Shown: positions 49,701 to 57,600 of the stretch, piece by piece
How positions within the stretch are numbered: the stretch's first letter is position 1
Layout of the letters: every line of letters begins with the position of its first letter
DNA from: Symsagittifera roscoffensis
Taxonomy: Eukaryota; Xenacoelomorpha; Acoela; Convolutidae
Direction of reading: 5' to 3'
DNA: 64,000 nucleotides
Assembly: GCF_963678635.1 (NCBI RefSeq)
Contig: NC_087065.1
Location: 10,873,579 to 10,937,578, forward strand
Notes under the pieces: generated by a model
The model's database searches: none
Seen by the model: the letters and a program-made list of their open reading frames with translations, nothing else
What the model was told of the DNA's origin: nothing
Made by a program: the position numbers and the translations under genes

Positions 49701-52480
49701 CAAACGTGACTGCTTTGTCTTCAGTTGGCGATAGGGATACATACAGTGTTATTTCAAAGCCAACTGGGGGACCACCTACAGCTGTTATCGCACCCTCTCA
49801 ACTGCCTTACAACGCCGGTTCGAATCTGAGTGAAGACCAAAATCTAACCGATCTAAACAACTCATCCTCATCGAATGCAGCCTCTTTGAAACTGAAAAAT
49901 TCGCTCAAATCACTACCAACTCCCACTGCTGAACATGTTAACTCGTCGCCCTCTAGCGCCCAATGTTGTCACGAGCAGCAACCATGTTTCTGTCAGCAAA
50001 CCACACATGTATGTCATGCTTACTTGTGCTCGTCATTAACTGTCTTGTCATAACAACCGTCGATCGTCCAAAATTTTTATGTCCAATAGTCTAAAAATTA
50101 TGAGCTAGGGGGGGGGGGGGGGGGGTTAACTTTTTCGACCCCCTGCCTACCCAAAAGGTTTACCCTTTGATACTCTTTCGAGAAGACCATTTTTGGCTGA
50201 CCCCAAAAAGTTTTTCTAACGGCGTCTTGGTGCCAATATCTTCACTTTGAGCGCGCCGAAAAACGCAAAGCGCGCCGATCTAAAAAGAAGGATCATTGCA
50301 GTGATTTGGGAGAGCTCAGCATATCTAAAAAAAAGTCGACAAATTTTTCAAGTTTTCTTTTTGAAAATCCACCCCATCCCTCTATTAAATCCTAGATATG
50401 CCCCTAGCTAGACTTACAACGCTTTAAGCTAGAAAAAAGCTGGAATTGTGAAAAAAGAAAACGCTGGAATGGCGACTCATAAGCATTTTTATGAAGTTTT
50501 GAATCTGTTTATCAATTTTAAGAAAAGTTACAGTAGTTCATCAAAAAATTTATTTTTTTTTTCCAAAAGAAAACGTCCATTAACACGCTTTGCAAACAAA
50601 ACAAATCATTACTTGGTTTTTCTATAACCAAACATCATTTTATTTTGCCAGTTTTCGTTATCCTTTTGCTTTGTTATTTGTTTTTGTTTGCATTGAGAGG
50701 TTCAAAAGTGCAGTTATTTATAACTCAATCAGTCTGTCCGTCAAGTGATGTTTGATTCCATTCAGACTTCTATCAGTCCATTGAACACAACTTAACTATT
50801 AACCTCAGTTATAAGGAATCATTATATTTGCCTGTTAATCACATCAAAGCTGCATCAAATAATTTGGCTTCAATCAGAAATCCCGTCAGAATGGCAAACA
50901 AAAACACCTTTGAACAAACACCTTTGAATCTTTGAACCATCATTGATCGCACAACGCCTAAGTCGGCGTTAAATAACAAAATAGGACCAGGAAGTCAAGA
51001 TAAACTCAAGGTTCTTTGCAAAATATAGGCAACAATTAATATTAATAAGTTTACTTACATACATTCCGTTAGTTTCTTCGAAAGTCGAAAGGATAACTTA
51101 ACAGATACAGTGTTAAGATCAATTCATGATACAAATGTCGCCAAAGGAATGTGAAGTCTTAAAGAACATGGTCGGGAGCAGGGGGTGGTCGCGTTTTTTT
51201 AGTTGAATTAGTATTAGAAACATCTATAGTTTTTTCTTATTATGCACTAAATATCTGACTGTTTTAGATGACTTAAATGTTTTTTTTTGTAAATTTTTAG
51301 TGGATATTTTGAATAATGTAGCTTGTGATTTGTCCAAGGTCGACTCAAAATCTAATTAATCAGAACTCACTTTTTGAAAACAAAAAATGCAATGGGGGCT
51401 GATTTCCATTTTTTGTGTATATTAACTGCTAGAAGACACCTATAAAAAAAACTTCAGGGTCAGTCGGCCAAAACAGTTGATGCAGTAAAATATAAAATAG
51501 CATCAAAGGTGGAACCATTTGGAACTAAATAAACAAACATCTATGAAAACATGTTCTGCAAAATGTGCCGGAATTATATTTTCACTCAATATATCCTAAT
51601 TTCCGAGTAGCGAATAGCGACTGCTTCTTTTTTAGACCAATATAGAGCAAGGATCCCTTCTGGGCTCTGGATGCTCCGAGCACTCAGTGAATAGCAGTCC
51701 AGTTGTAATGGACGACCAGACATTCCTCCAACACCAACTCCAGCAACAACTTCAGAACAGCATGCAAAACAACCCCCAAATGGGGATGATTAACCAACAA
51801 GTCCGACAACCAACCCCCCCTATGGGACCTCAGGGGCTTCCGAGTATCCTTACATCGTCGGCTTTCCGAGCACAGCCGAATGTATACGAGTACAACTCTA
51901 TGATGAGTCCGAACTCAATTTACAATACGAACATGACCTCTATGGCTTCGTCGTTTCATCCGATTGCGGAGATCCGAGGACCGATTATACATAGTAATTT
52001 GTCGAGTCCTGTCACAACCATAGCGCTACCGCAGCCCCTCAAAACTCTAAACAGTCCGGCGCTTATCGCGAAGTACACAACTGGGAACCACCCGGTGTCA
52101 TTACCGTACCAAAACACATACCACGGGACGACTGAAAACGACTTCGCCTCGTTTAAAAACCTAAAAGACCTCTCGAACAACAGTGAGAATAATAGTCCAG
52201 CAGGGTTCTCAACGTCGACCTTGACAAGGGGTAAAAGTAACTCGAAGAGTTCAGGAGGATCCGGTGGTTCCTTGAAGCATCGCAACTCGATCCAGAACTA
52301 CACTATAGACGAAGACGAGCTAAGTGGGAACAATGCGACCATGTCTAACTACCAAACACTCTCTACAGGTATTTTTTTACTGAAGCTTCAATTTATTTTT
52401 TCTTATGACAAAAAGTCCCTCTTTTTTCAGGTAGTCGACCCCTCGTAACCCAAAAAGTCTATGAAATCCTTTTTTGTTAA
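25717..52480 (+). CDS. Single-pass receptor with one Ig, two FN3 domains and a Gln-rich tail (12 exons)
   Basis: Exons: 25717-25774, 26252-26437, 33831-33974, 34049-34180, 34466-34681, 38192-38382, 43679-43949, 46999-47050, 48476-48624, 48837-50008, 51636-52368, 52431-52480. All introns are GT-AG and all junction phases agree, giving 1117 residues. The order is signal peptide (1-19), Ig (about 20-118, Cys47-Cys108, 'EGRYSC' strand F), acidic linker, FN3-1 (about 163-265, Trp178, 'YRIVGMTSKG'), FN3-2 (about 288-400, Trp308), Gly linker, membrane span 424-450, then about 665 cytoplasmic residues rich in Gln, Pro, Ser and Asn. The layout is that of axon-guidance or Hedgehog co-receptor types (Robo, DCC/neogenin, Cdon/Boc/Ihog) but with only one Ig. 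I could not settle the family. A cell-surface receptor or adhesion role is inference. Confidence 0.85.
26252..26437 (+). CDS. Receptor exon 2: first half of the Ig domain
   Basis: Acceptor tcctttcag, donor g|gtcagt, phase 1 in and out. It encodes the A-C' strands, with Cys47 in 'VKINC'. The usual Ig Trp after the first Cys is replaced by an aromatic stretch (IMYFYRF). A potential N-glycosylation site (N-E-S) is near the end. The exon is GC-rich and stands out sharply from its introns. Confidence 0.88.
26580..28797. repeat. Tandem duplication, unit 1 (2.2 kb, in receptor intron 2)
   Basis: Nearly identical to 28798-31008; the period is 2214 bp. I counted about six substitutions and two homopolymer length changes over the unit. 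It begins about 145 bp after the exon 2 donor. Each unit ends with a short internal duplication of 'tctcagccgtttttgcgttga'. Confidence 0.95.
28798..31008. repeat. Tandem duplication, unit 2
   Basis: Head-to-tail copy of the preceding unit. It contains the same open frame (30724-31017 mirrors 28508-28888), which is intron sequence and not a duplicated gene. The copy ends at 'cacctaaa', after which the sequences diverge. Confidence 0.95.
31009..33830. other. Remainder of receptor intron 2
   Basis: AT-rich intron. Near 31595-31700 it contains a reversed fragment of family B (agcagccggctatcctt; compare 44237). Near 32905-32945 a 22-bp unit (aaatttgttttatgaggaaa..) is tandemly doubled. No extra exon is needed or seen. 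Confidence 0.6.
33831..33974 (+). CDS. Receptor exon 3: second half of the Ig domain
   Basis: Acceptor ttggtttcag, donor g|gtattg, phase 1. It encodes 'GQLIIQDF' (strand E) and 'NEGRYSCAA' with Cys108, then strand G. Together with exon 2 it makes one complete I-set-like Ig domain, so no exon need be missing from the long intron between them. Confidence 0.88.
34049..34180 (+). CDS. Receptor exon 4: acidic linker
   Basis: Separated from exon 3 by a 74-bp intron. Acceptor gttttcag, donor c|gtgagt, phase 1. It encodes a Glu/Asp-rich segment ending at 'LLEGPIGNPI', which enters FN3-1. Confidence 0.82.
34466..34681 (+). CDS. Receptor exon 5: first FN3 domain, N-terminal part
   Basis: Acceptor ttttatag, donor g|gtcagt, phase 1. 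It carries the FN3 strand B Trp (KVSWSTLPP) and 'FSQFIIQM' (strand C), with N-L-T as a possible glycosylation site. It is strikingly GC-rich against its introns. Confidence 0.87.
35386..35690. repeat. Two diverged tandem copies, period about 158 bp
   Basis: 'gatatcttcattgaagtgcc' (35386) recurs as 'gatatcatcattgaagtgcc' (35544). 'acaaaataatcagat' and 'ttagaaaatt' blocks follow in the same order in both copies. Confidence 0.7.
35790..36150 (+). repeat. Family A repeat, strongly diverged copy A6
   Basis: Blocks appear in family order: 'cctggtgtgagctttttttgac', 'tctgagctcaaattta', 'ctcctgtgataattttttgtaaa', 'tatttggccactttgg', 'tgcgtaagcgtcgattta', 'gcgtgtgcgggga'. The end hairpin is lost. Confidence 0.55.
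36808..37245. mobile_element. Foldback element with arms of about 200 bp (family E)
   Basis: The left arm (36808-37015) is inverted against the right arm (37048-37245). Matching blocks include tatgcaaaatagc/ctattttgcata, cgagtagaaccgggc/cccggttctactcg, ctgaagtgctggtataacag and its complement, and ttgttttttga/tcaaaaaacaa. The loop is 32 bp. The arms are clearly diverged, and there is no coding capacity. Confidence 0.8.
37246..37332. repeat. 87-bp hairpin with a 37-bp stem (family F)
   Basis: 37246-37282 pairs with 37296-37332 at 36 of 37 positions, with a 13-nt loop. It abuts the foldback element on its left with no base between. Confidence 0.9.
38192..38382 (+). CDS. Receptor exon 6: end of FN3-1 and start of FN3-2
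   Basis: Acceptor ttgtttcag, donor aag|gtcagt, phase 1 in and phase 0 out. 'VYRIVGMTSKGEY' is the FN3 F-strand/F-G pattern. A Gly/Asp/His linker follows, then 'VPEITTC...MLVEWK' opens the next FN3 domain with Trp308. Confidence 0.87.
38383..39984. other. Receptor intron 6, left part
   Basis: AT-rich intron with an uninterrupted C-run near 38736-38752. No exon signal. Confidence 0.6.
39985..40230 (-). repeat. Family C hAT-like repeat, reversed partial copy C6
   Basis: Read on the reverse strand it starts CAGGGGCGGATCTAGGATTTT, preserving the family's terminal repeat. It continues through a G-run, 'ggtcggccaaattgattttcc' and 'gctctccta' to 'caggtcaagaagtgcccg'. Confidence 0.7.
40980..41292 (+). 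repeat. Family A repeat, copy A3 with internal deletion
   Basis: It starts 'gttccgactttcgatacga' and then jumps about 215 bp in the consensus to 'attcgcgctattaacgcg'. The rest is close to copy A2, including the perfect terminal hairpin cagggc/gccctg and 'gatacgagcagtctt'. Confidence 0.75.
41293..43678. other. Receptor intron 6, right part
   Basis: AT-rich, with no additional exon. 'gccgaagtacaaca' (41543) is inverted as 'tgttgtacttcggc' (about 41882), possibly the ends of a decayed element of about 360 bp. Confidence 0.55.
43679..43949 (+). CDS. Receptor exon 7: rest of FN3-2
   Basis: Acceptor tttatttcag, donor a|gtgagg, phase 0 in and phase 1 out. 'MGFIIAYSKV' is strand C, 'YVIQGLQAHTQYQFRVQVV' is the E-F region with the Leu and Tyr typical of FN3, and 'GKGG' is the F-G turn. 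Confidence 0.9.
44190..46830. repeat. Diverged tandem or clustered copies of family B in receptor intron 7
   Basis: Landmarks recur: 'accggtttttct' at about 44628, 45447 and 46186 with a variant at 46745; a 'gatagcYgaYtgctgtgc' block at about 44237, 45800 and 46348; and a 'gcttgctYactcg..gaaatta' block at about 44577, 45147, 45390 and 46690. Spacing is irregular (500-820 bp), which suggests repeated insertion or an old tandem array. Reversed fragments lie at 31595-31700 and 54720-55155. Confidence 0.55.
46999..47050 (+). CDS. Receptor exon 8: 52-bp linker microexon
   Basis: Acceptor tgtatttcag, donor ag|gtaatg, phase 1 in and phase 2 out. It encodes a Gly-rich juxtamembrane linker (GGGAGLSLETTNPPNK). 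The exon is required to connect the phases of exons 7 and 9, which supports it despite its size. Confidence 0.75.
47051..48475. other. Receptor intron 8
   Basis: AT-rich intron with no repeat or exon that I can support. Confidence 0.6.
48476..48624 (+). CDS. Receptor exon 9: transmembrane segment
   Basis: Acceptor ttttcttcag, donor g|gtagtg, phase 2 in and phase 1 out. It encodes about 27 uninterrupted hydrophobic residues (LLLILVIGGCVSLVIIATVI onward), followed by basic residues (QKQRLK) as a stop-transfer signal, which puts the C-terminus in the cytoplasm. Confidence 0.9.
48837..50008 (+). CDS. Receptor exon 10: Gln/Pro/Ser-rich cytoplasmic tail
   Basis: Acceptor ctattttcag, donor cat|gtatgt, phase 1 in and phase 0 out, 391 codons. 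It starts with a Glu/Arg helix (EMEEEMKRRESS), then poly-Gln/His and Pro/Thr runs, then a Ser/Asn/Gln-rich low-complexity tail with no kinase or death-domain motif. The frame stays open past the donor to TAA 50051, so an intron-retained short form is possible. Confidence 0.85.
50105..50405 (-). repeat. Family C repeat, reversed copy C7 in receptor intron 10
   Basis: On the reverse strand it reads 'taggggcatatctagga', 'gagctctcccaaatca', 'ttcggcgcgctc', 'attggcacc', 'agccaaaaatggtctt', 'aaaccttttgggtaggca' and a terminal C-run, the family order. It inserted about 100 bp after the exon 10 donor. Confidence 0.65.
50406..51635. other. Rest of receptor intron 10
   Basis: AT-rich intron without further exon signals; only weak traces of other repeats. 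Confidence 0.55.
51636..52368 (+). CDS. Receptor exon 11: second part of the cytoplasmic tail
   Basis: Acceptor tcttttttag, donor acag|gtattt, phase 0 in and phase 1 out. A second Gln-rich block is followed by Asn/Ser/Pro-rich sequence and a 'DEDEL' acidic patch. In-frame readthrough of the donor ends at TAA 52446-52448. Confidence 0.82.
52431..52480 (+). CDS. Receptor exon 12: possible last exon
   Basis: A 62-bp GT-AG intron (52369-52430, ending cttttttcag) leads to 16 codons (SRPLVTQKVYEILFC after the joined Gly) and TAA at 52478. The acceptor is good, but the exon is tiny, so the true last exon could lie further downstream. Confidence 0.5.
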
Positions 52481-54719
52481 GGTTCTTTTAAGGACGCCAC
52501 CAAATTTATTAAGTTTAAATTAATGTTTTAGTTATATTAATTTCGGGAAAAATGAAAAAATTTAGTTTTTAGAAATACCAAAAAAATCCCAAATCTTCCA
52601 AAATACCGAAAAATAACGTTTCTGGCAAGTATTCTCTAAAAATTGCATCTCGCTCAGTAAACTTAACTAGATCTACTTAGGGCTATCTGCTGGGCGATAT
52701 TGGCAAATTCTTTTTTGAGCAAATTCCTACCCTCGCAAATTTCCTAGATCCTTCAGATTTTATCTTGAATGATGCTAAATAGACACTTAAATACGTGAAC
52801 ATCTCCCGAAGTCTTCAATTTATAAATCTCTTCAAAATTTGTTTTAGGCGAACAGACAAACGGCCAAATATCGCAAACTTGATACACTCCATAATATTTA
52901 AAATTGAAAAGAATTGAATCCAAAATCAACAATGAATGATTGGCTGGCCCAGAACTGACCTGGATCTAAAGGAAAGGAATTGGAAAGTATCTGGAGGGAG
53001 GTCACAAATAACCTATAGCTTCACGAATGGAACCAAAACTGAAAGCCAAAAAAGAATTGTGCAAAAATTTGCTATGATTTTGAGCCAAAATATTAAAACA
53101 GGATTTTCGAAATTTCAAAGACATAACTAAAATCATTTTTTTAAAGAAGACATTAGATTAAATTTTGGTCTATGAGTGTTAAGGTAACATGAACTATTAA
53201 CGATGAAGTTATGCTGATTTATACTCCATCTGATAGAAAAAAATTTTGTACGAAGTTTGTATTTTTGAACGCCAACAGATGTAACTGTGTTGTCAATTTA
53301 GTACCAAAAACCCAGCTGTTTAGAGACGCTTATTCTTCTATGATTAATTTATAACCTGTATCAATTGTTTCGTTGTTGTTCTATCTAAATATGTAGACAC
53401 TTTCAGACTTAAATATCACAATTCAAATTTAATTTAAATTTTTATTAACTTTCTACATCTTGAAGGTTTTCATAAATCCATGCTCAAAAATTTGTTGAAA
53501 CAGTTTCAAGTTGTTGATTTCATAAATCAAGAAAAAATTGTCTGTCGTTAATATCAGGAAATCAAAACAATGATCTACAAAACGGGTGCCGGACATCAAG
53601 TCGACGGGACTTCAAGCCAAATCGTAAACTTTGGGATTTCAAGCCGAAAATTTTGAAATGTGAACAATTTGAAAACTTTTTTAAAGATCTTCTCAATTTC
53701 ATGATTTTTCTTGAGTAGTTTTTGGCGTTTTCATAAAATTTAAGCCTCCAAGCTGAAAAATAAAACATGGTTGATCAAAATTTTCTTTGTTTATAATTTA
53801 TGCATTTCAAAAATCGGCTGATATTATTAACGGATGCCAATCTTATGTGATTAATTGTCATGAATAACTTTTTTTATGGACTAAACTTACTAACAATTTT
53901 GAAAAGCAACGTTTTACAGATGAAAAAATAGTGATTTGAGGTGGTTGTAAAGCTTAAATTTCGGCCTGAAGTCCCTTCGGCTTGAAGCTCCTAGACTCCT
54001 ACAAAACGAGCTGAATTTAGCAAGAACTAAATTGATTAGATTGCCTTACGAAGTCCGAAAAACACGTCTGGTACCGGCAACAAAGACTTAAAATTATTTT
54101 CAAGATTGAGATTTTTGAGATGCACTTATTTTTGAGATTTTTTGAAAGCAACAAGTGCCAAGTCAATTTATATAGGATGACCACGCTAAGAAAGCCAGTT
54201 TTGTTATTTCCGTAAAATTATGGTTTTTCGCTGAATTTTCCTTCATTATTCGGTTTTGCTCAAAATTTTTGGACTGAAAAAGACATTTGGGCTGAGTTTT
54301 AGATATGATCGATAAATTACACGGCAATTGTTGGGTAATTAATTATCAAACAAATTAGATCAATAATGGCCCATTTGTTGGTGAAACTTTGGGTCCAAAT
54401 TTTCTGAAATAAGTTGCATCCTTTTCGTTCTGGCAGTTTTTTTGCGAACAAAAAGTTGTCTACTTTTTGTCTAAAATTGAGTTGATTTTACCAACTATTT
54501 TTCTGATAAGCATGTTCCAAATTTTAGTTTAATCATCGTATGGTCCAAATCAACACTGAAATACTGAACCATCGAATGAACGGTACTGGATTTACTGCAC
54601 TTTCAAATCCAATTATTAGTTTTGAAGCTAGCTAACCCAGAAACATGCGTAGGGTATATCTCACATATCTTGAATGAACTCATATCTAAACTAGGTTTTT
54701 AAGTGAACGAATACTATCA
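52481..54719. other. Intergenic DNA downstream of the receptor gene
   Basis: AT-rich, no convincing exon. The frames at 52936-53130 and 53562-53768 lack splice or domain support. Confidence 0.5.
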
Positions 54720-55155
54720 AATTTTGATTTGGTTCCGACCATTGAAAATAGGGAGGAACTTTGTATTCGAGTGTGTTTTAGTTTTTTTGTTTTCCACGCA
54801 AAATAAGGAATCACTAATAATCATTAGTTTGGTCGAGCGAAACATCATAATTAAGCCCTATCAGTCATGATTAGAGGAAAACTTCCAAAATTGAAAACAT
54901 TTATACAAAAAAAAATTAAAATTTTTGACAATTTTTTTTGTTTTTTTTATGATTTTGTTTTTTCTTTTCTAGTCACTTATACAACAAGTGTTGCCCAAAC
55001 TTCCTATTGTTCTATGACTGTCGAATATGCCTAATTTCAATTTTTGTTCTATTCTTGTCACCACAGCACGAAAAAAATACTATTTTGAAAACGGTATTGG
55101 TCGGAATATGATCGGAACAAGCTTTGCTACTTGCACAGTAACCGGCTATCTTTAT
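54720..55155 (-). repeat. Family B repeat, reversed copy
   Basis: The reverse complement contains 'aaagatagccggttactgtgcaag' (trimmed match to 46345) and 'ttcctccctattttcaatggtcgg', matching 'ttcctccccattttcaagggtcgg' at 46788. Confidence 0.55.
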
Positions 55156-56449
55156 ATTTTTTGATTTTCCTTTAAACAATTAAAACACAAGTTCCAATTA
55201 GGTGACCGAACGGCTCAAATATCAGTTTGCATGAGTGAACGAACAGTAATTCAGCAGAGTTTATAAGTAACGGAAACTGTTTAACATAACAGCTCTGCAT
55301 GACTATATACTGCAGTAAAAACAAAACCATTGTTAAATTACTTCACAAAGTCACTCTCGGAGTTACATTAGAACAGCCAGACTGTCCAGATTGATTTTCT
55401 ATAATCCTTAGAATTGTTTTTGGTTTTTGGCTGAGTTTTTTTTAAATCAAAACCTGTCTAATAACTATGAGTTTTTTTTGTAATCTAGCAAGGTAGCAAA
55501 GTAAATAAAAGAATTTTCACAATTTTGGGCCATATTCTCAATTTTGCTAAACAGTTGGCTCCTGAAATTTCTTACAAGTAAGAATATCAAACGTTTGCGT
55601 TTACAGTTGAGGAAAAAGCCTAGTGTTCAGAAAAAAATATGATTCAATATCTGTGTGATAAAAAAATTGGAAGTTCATCATAAAAGTGGTGAAAAGTCTA
55701 AAAAAAACCACATCGAGCCACCACAATTGGATCTAACTTTTCTTAGCAATTCAAAAAAACTAAACAAAATAAACAGATTTTGGAATAGTTTTCATTTTTT
55801 AATCAACAATTATTCAATTTGAAGAGTATTTCACAAACATTTGAAATTTGCACGCCAAAATTCTTATGTGTTAGGTGTTACTGCAGCTACCGGAAATTCC
55901 AGCAAATTTTTTTGTTTCAAATCATTCATTTTCGCTGCTGTTTTCTTTTTCACAAAATTTTTCAGGACTTTCAATTTTCTTTTGCGTTCTGACATTTTTC
56001 TATCCTTGTAATCTATGAAGTTTGAAATCAAAATAAAAACCTATGGAGATGAAAAAGGTAGGGAAATATTTAGATTTTAATGTAGGAAATGCAAAACCAT
56101 TTTTAAAAAAAAGTTTCAAATTTTCAAACCAGTAAGTAGCTTTTCAAAACAGAAAAGCCAAACGTGTTTTTATTGTTCATCGTCAAATGTCGCCGGAGCG
56201 AAAAGTATAATCCAGTTCGTCGTGAGATGAAAGAAATAGTTCAAAACTGAATGAAAAACAACTTTAAGCTTCAAATTGCTACAGCAGAAAAACTTTCAAT
56301 TTTTTTATGCAACCAAAGTAACAGGTCAGAAATCTCATAATACGCAAGTTTAAAAAAAAATGGGTTTCGTTCTTTCTATCAATAACAGGTCGTACCCGCA
56401 TCGTTTAAACATCTAAATTTGGCGCTTATAATTAATTTCAATTTTGGTA
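55156..56449. other. Intergenic DNA, nothing recognised
   Basis: AT-rich; no exon and no repeat that I could define. Confidence 0.5.
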
Positions 56450-57245
56450 AAAGTACAATTATAATTGTAATACAATCGATTATTTTCTCCTTTTTACTGA
56501 GTTACTTATAATCGATTACTTTCAATTTATTTACAAAAAAATTTATCAAAAGAAGAATTATCCATTTTAATCGACTATAATGGATTATAATCCATTCATT
56601 TAAGTCTTTATGTGTGTTGCTTTCATTTTTTCTTAATATTGTTAAAATTCAGTTAGGTTTTTTCCTATTTTCAATTGCGTTTATGAAAGTTTACAAAACG
56701 TTACCTATAGATTCCACACCCTCCACGTTTATCCGTATTACAGTGGGGGGAGATGGAGGGTACGTGGGCGGCGGGGTACGTGTGGGGAGGGGTTACGTGG
56801 GGGGGGGGGGGTTACGTGGGGGAAGGGGGGAAGGGTACGTTAGGGGGGTGCGTTGGGGGAGGTTACGTAGGGGGGTACTGGGGAACTGATCAAGAATGCC
56901 TCTTTTAGGCATTTTTGGAAAATTACCACTTTTTGGCCTCTTCAAAACTGCTACATATTGACCGCCCCGGAATGAATGTGTTTGTTCGAGTTTTGCAGAA
57001 AATTGCAAAAAAATAGAGTCATTATTTTCAAAATTTGATCAAATTTCATGGATTTTATGTACAAAAAAGGATCCATTATATTGAAAACAAAAATGAATTA
57101 TAATCGATTATAATGGATTTTTATTTTTCAAAAATAATCGATTAAAATGGATTAAAAATTCATTACGTTATCTAAATTTGTCATAATAATCGATTATATA
57201 GACAAAACTTTAGTCAACAAAATCCATTACAATCGATTTTTATCA
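56450..57245. repeat. Clusters of AATCGATT palindromes flanking a G-rich core
   Basis: AATCGATT, or one-base variants with TAATGGATT, recurs at about 56474, 56511, 56571 and again at 57098, 57128, 57188 and 57232, on both sides of the G-rich minisatellite. 'ataatggattataatccatt' at 56576-56597 is itself palindromic. The flanks may be arms of a decayed foldback element. Confidence 0.5.
56743..56881 (+). repeat. G-rich minisatellite with G-quadruplex potential
   Basis: About 140 bases with more than a dozen runs of three or more G, organised as imperfect 'gggttacgtggg' units. The strand is almost pyrimidine-poor and is unlike everything around it. Open frames across it are an artefact of composition. 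Confidence 0.85.
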
Positions 57246-57512
57246 ATGAAACTTTGGTGAGGGTAGCATCTATTTACGTCTGTAAATCATTTTAGCTTCA
57301 GTTTTGTGACGTATATCTGCTTAAAAGACTCATTTTTACTTTTTATGCTAGCTGATCAGTTCCATCAGTAGACAATCTGCAAATATTGACAAATTTTTAG
57401 TAAAATTGAAGTAATAATAATCCAAACTGTAAACATCAATTGTTATAAGAAACGACAAATTGGTTTTCATAACAGCACTGTTTTTGCTCAGATAATATAG
57501 TTCTTATGATTT

Positions 57513-57600
57513 ATGATGATGACGATATGCATTCGAAATTTCCGTCAAAACTTCTACTTTTGTTTCATTCTGATATCTCTTTCGTGTTTTTATAACACTG
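57513..57600 (+). CDS. Secreted-protein exon 1: signal peptide
   Basis: Encodes 29 residues (MMMTICIRNFRQNFYF then CFILISLSCFYNT). The in-frame stop at 57507-57509 fixes the start to one of the three consecutive ATGs. The donor is the near-consensus g|gtaagt. A foldback element starts 45 bp into the intron. Confidence 0.62.

Noticed and set aside
56614-56889. Open frame with a hydrophobic start followed by Gly-rich sequence, resembling a secreted Gly-rich protein
   Set aside because: The Gly-rich part is the G-rich minisatellite and the start is GTG; the frame is a by-product of composition.
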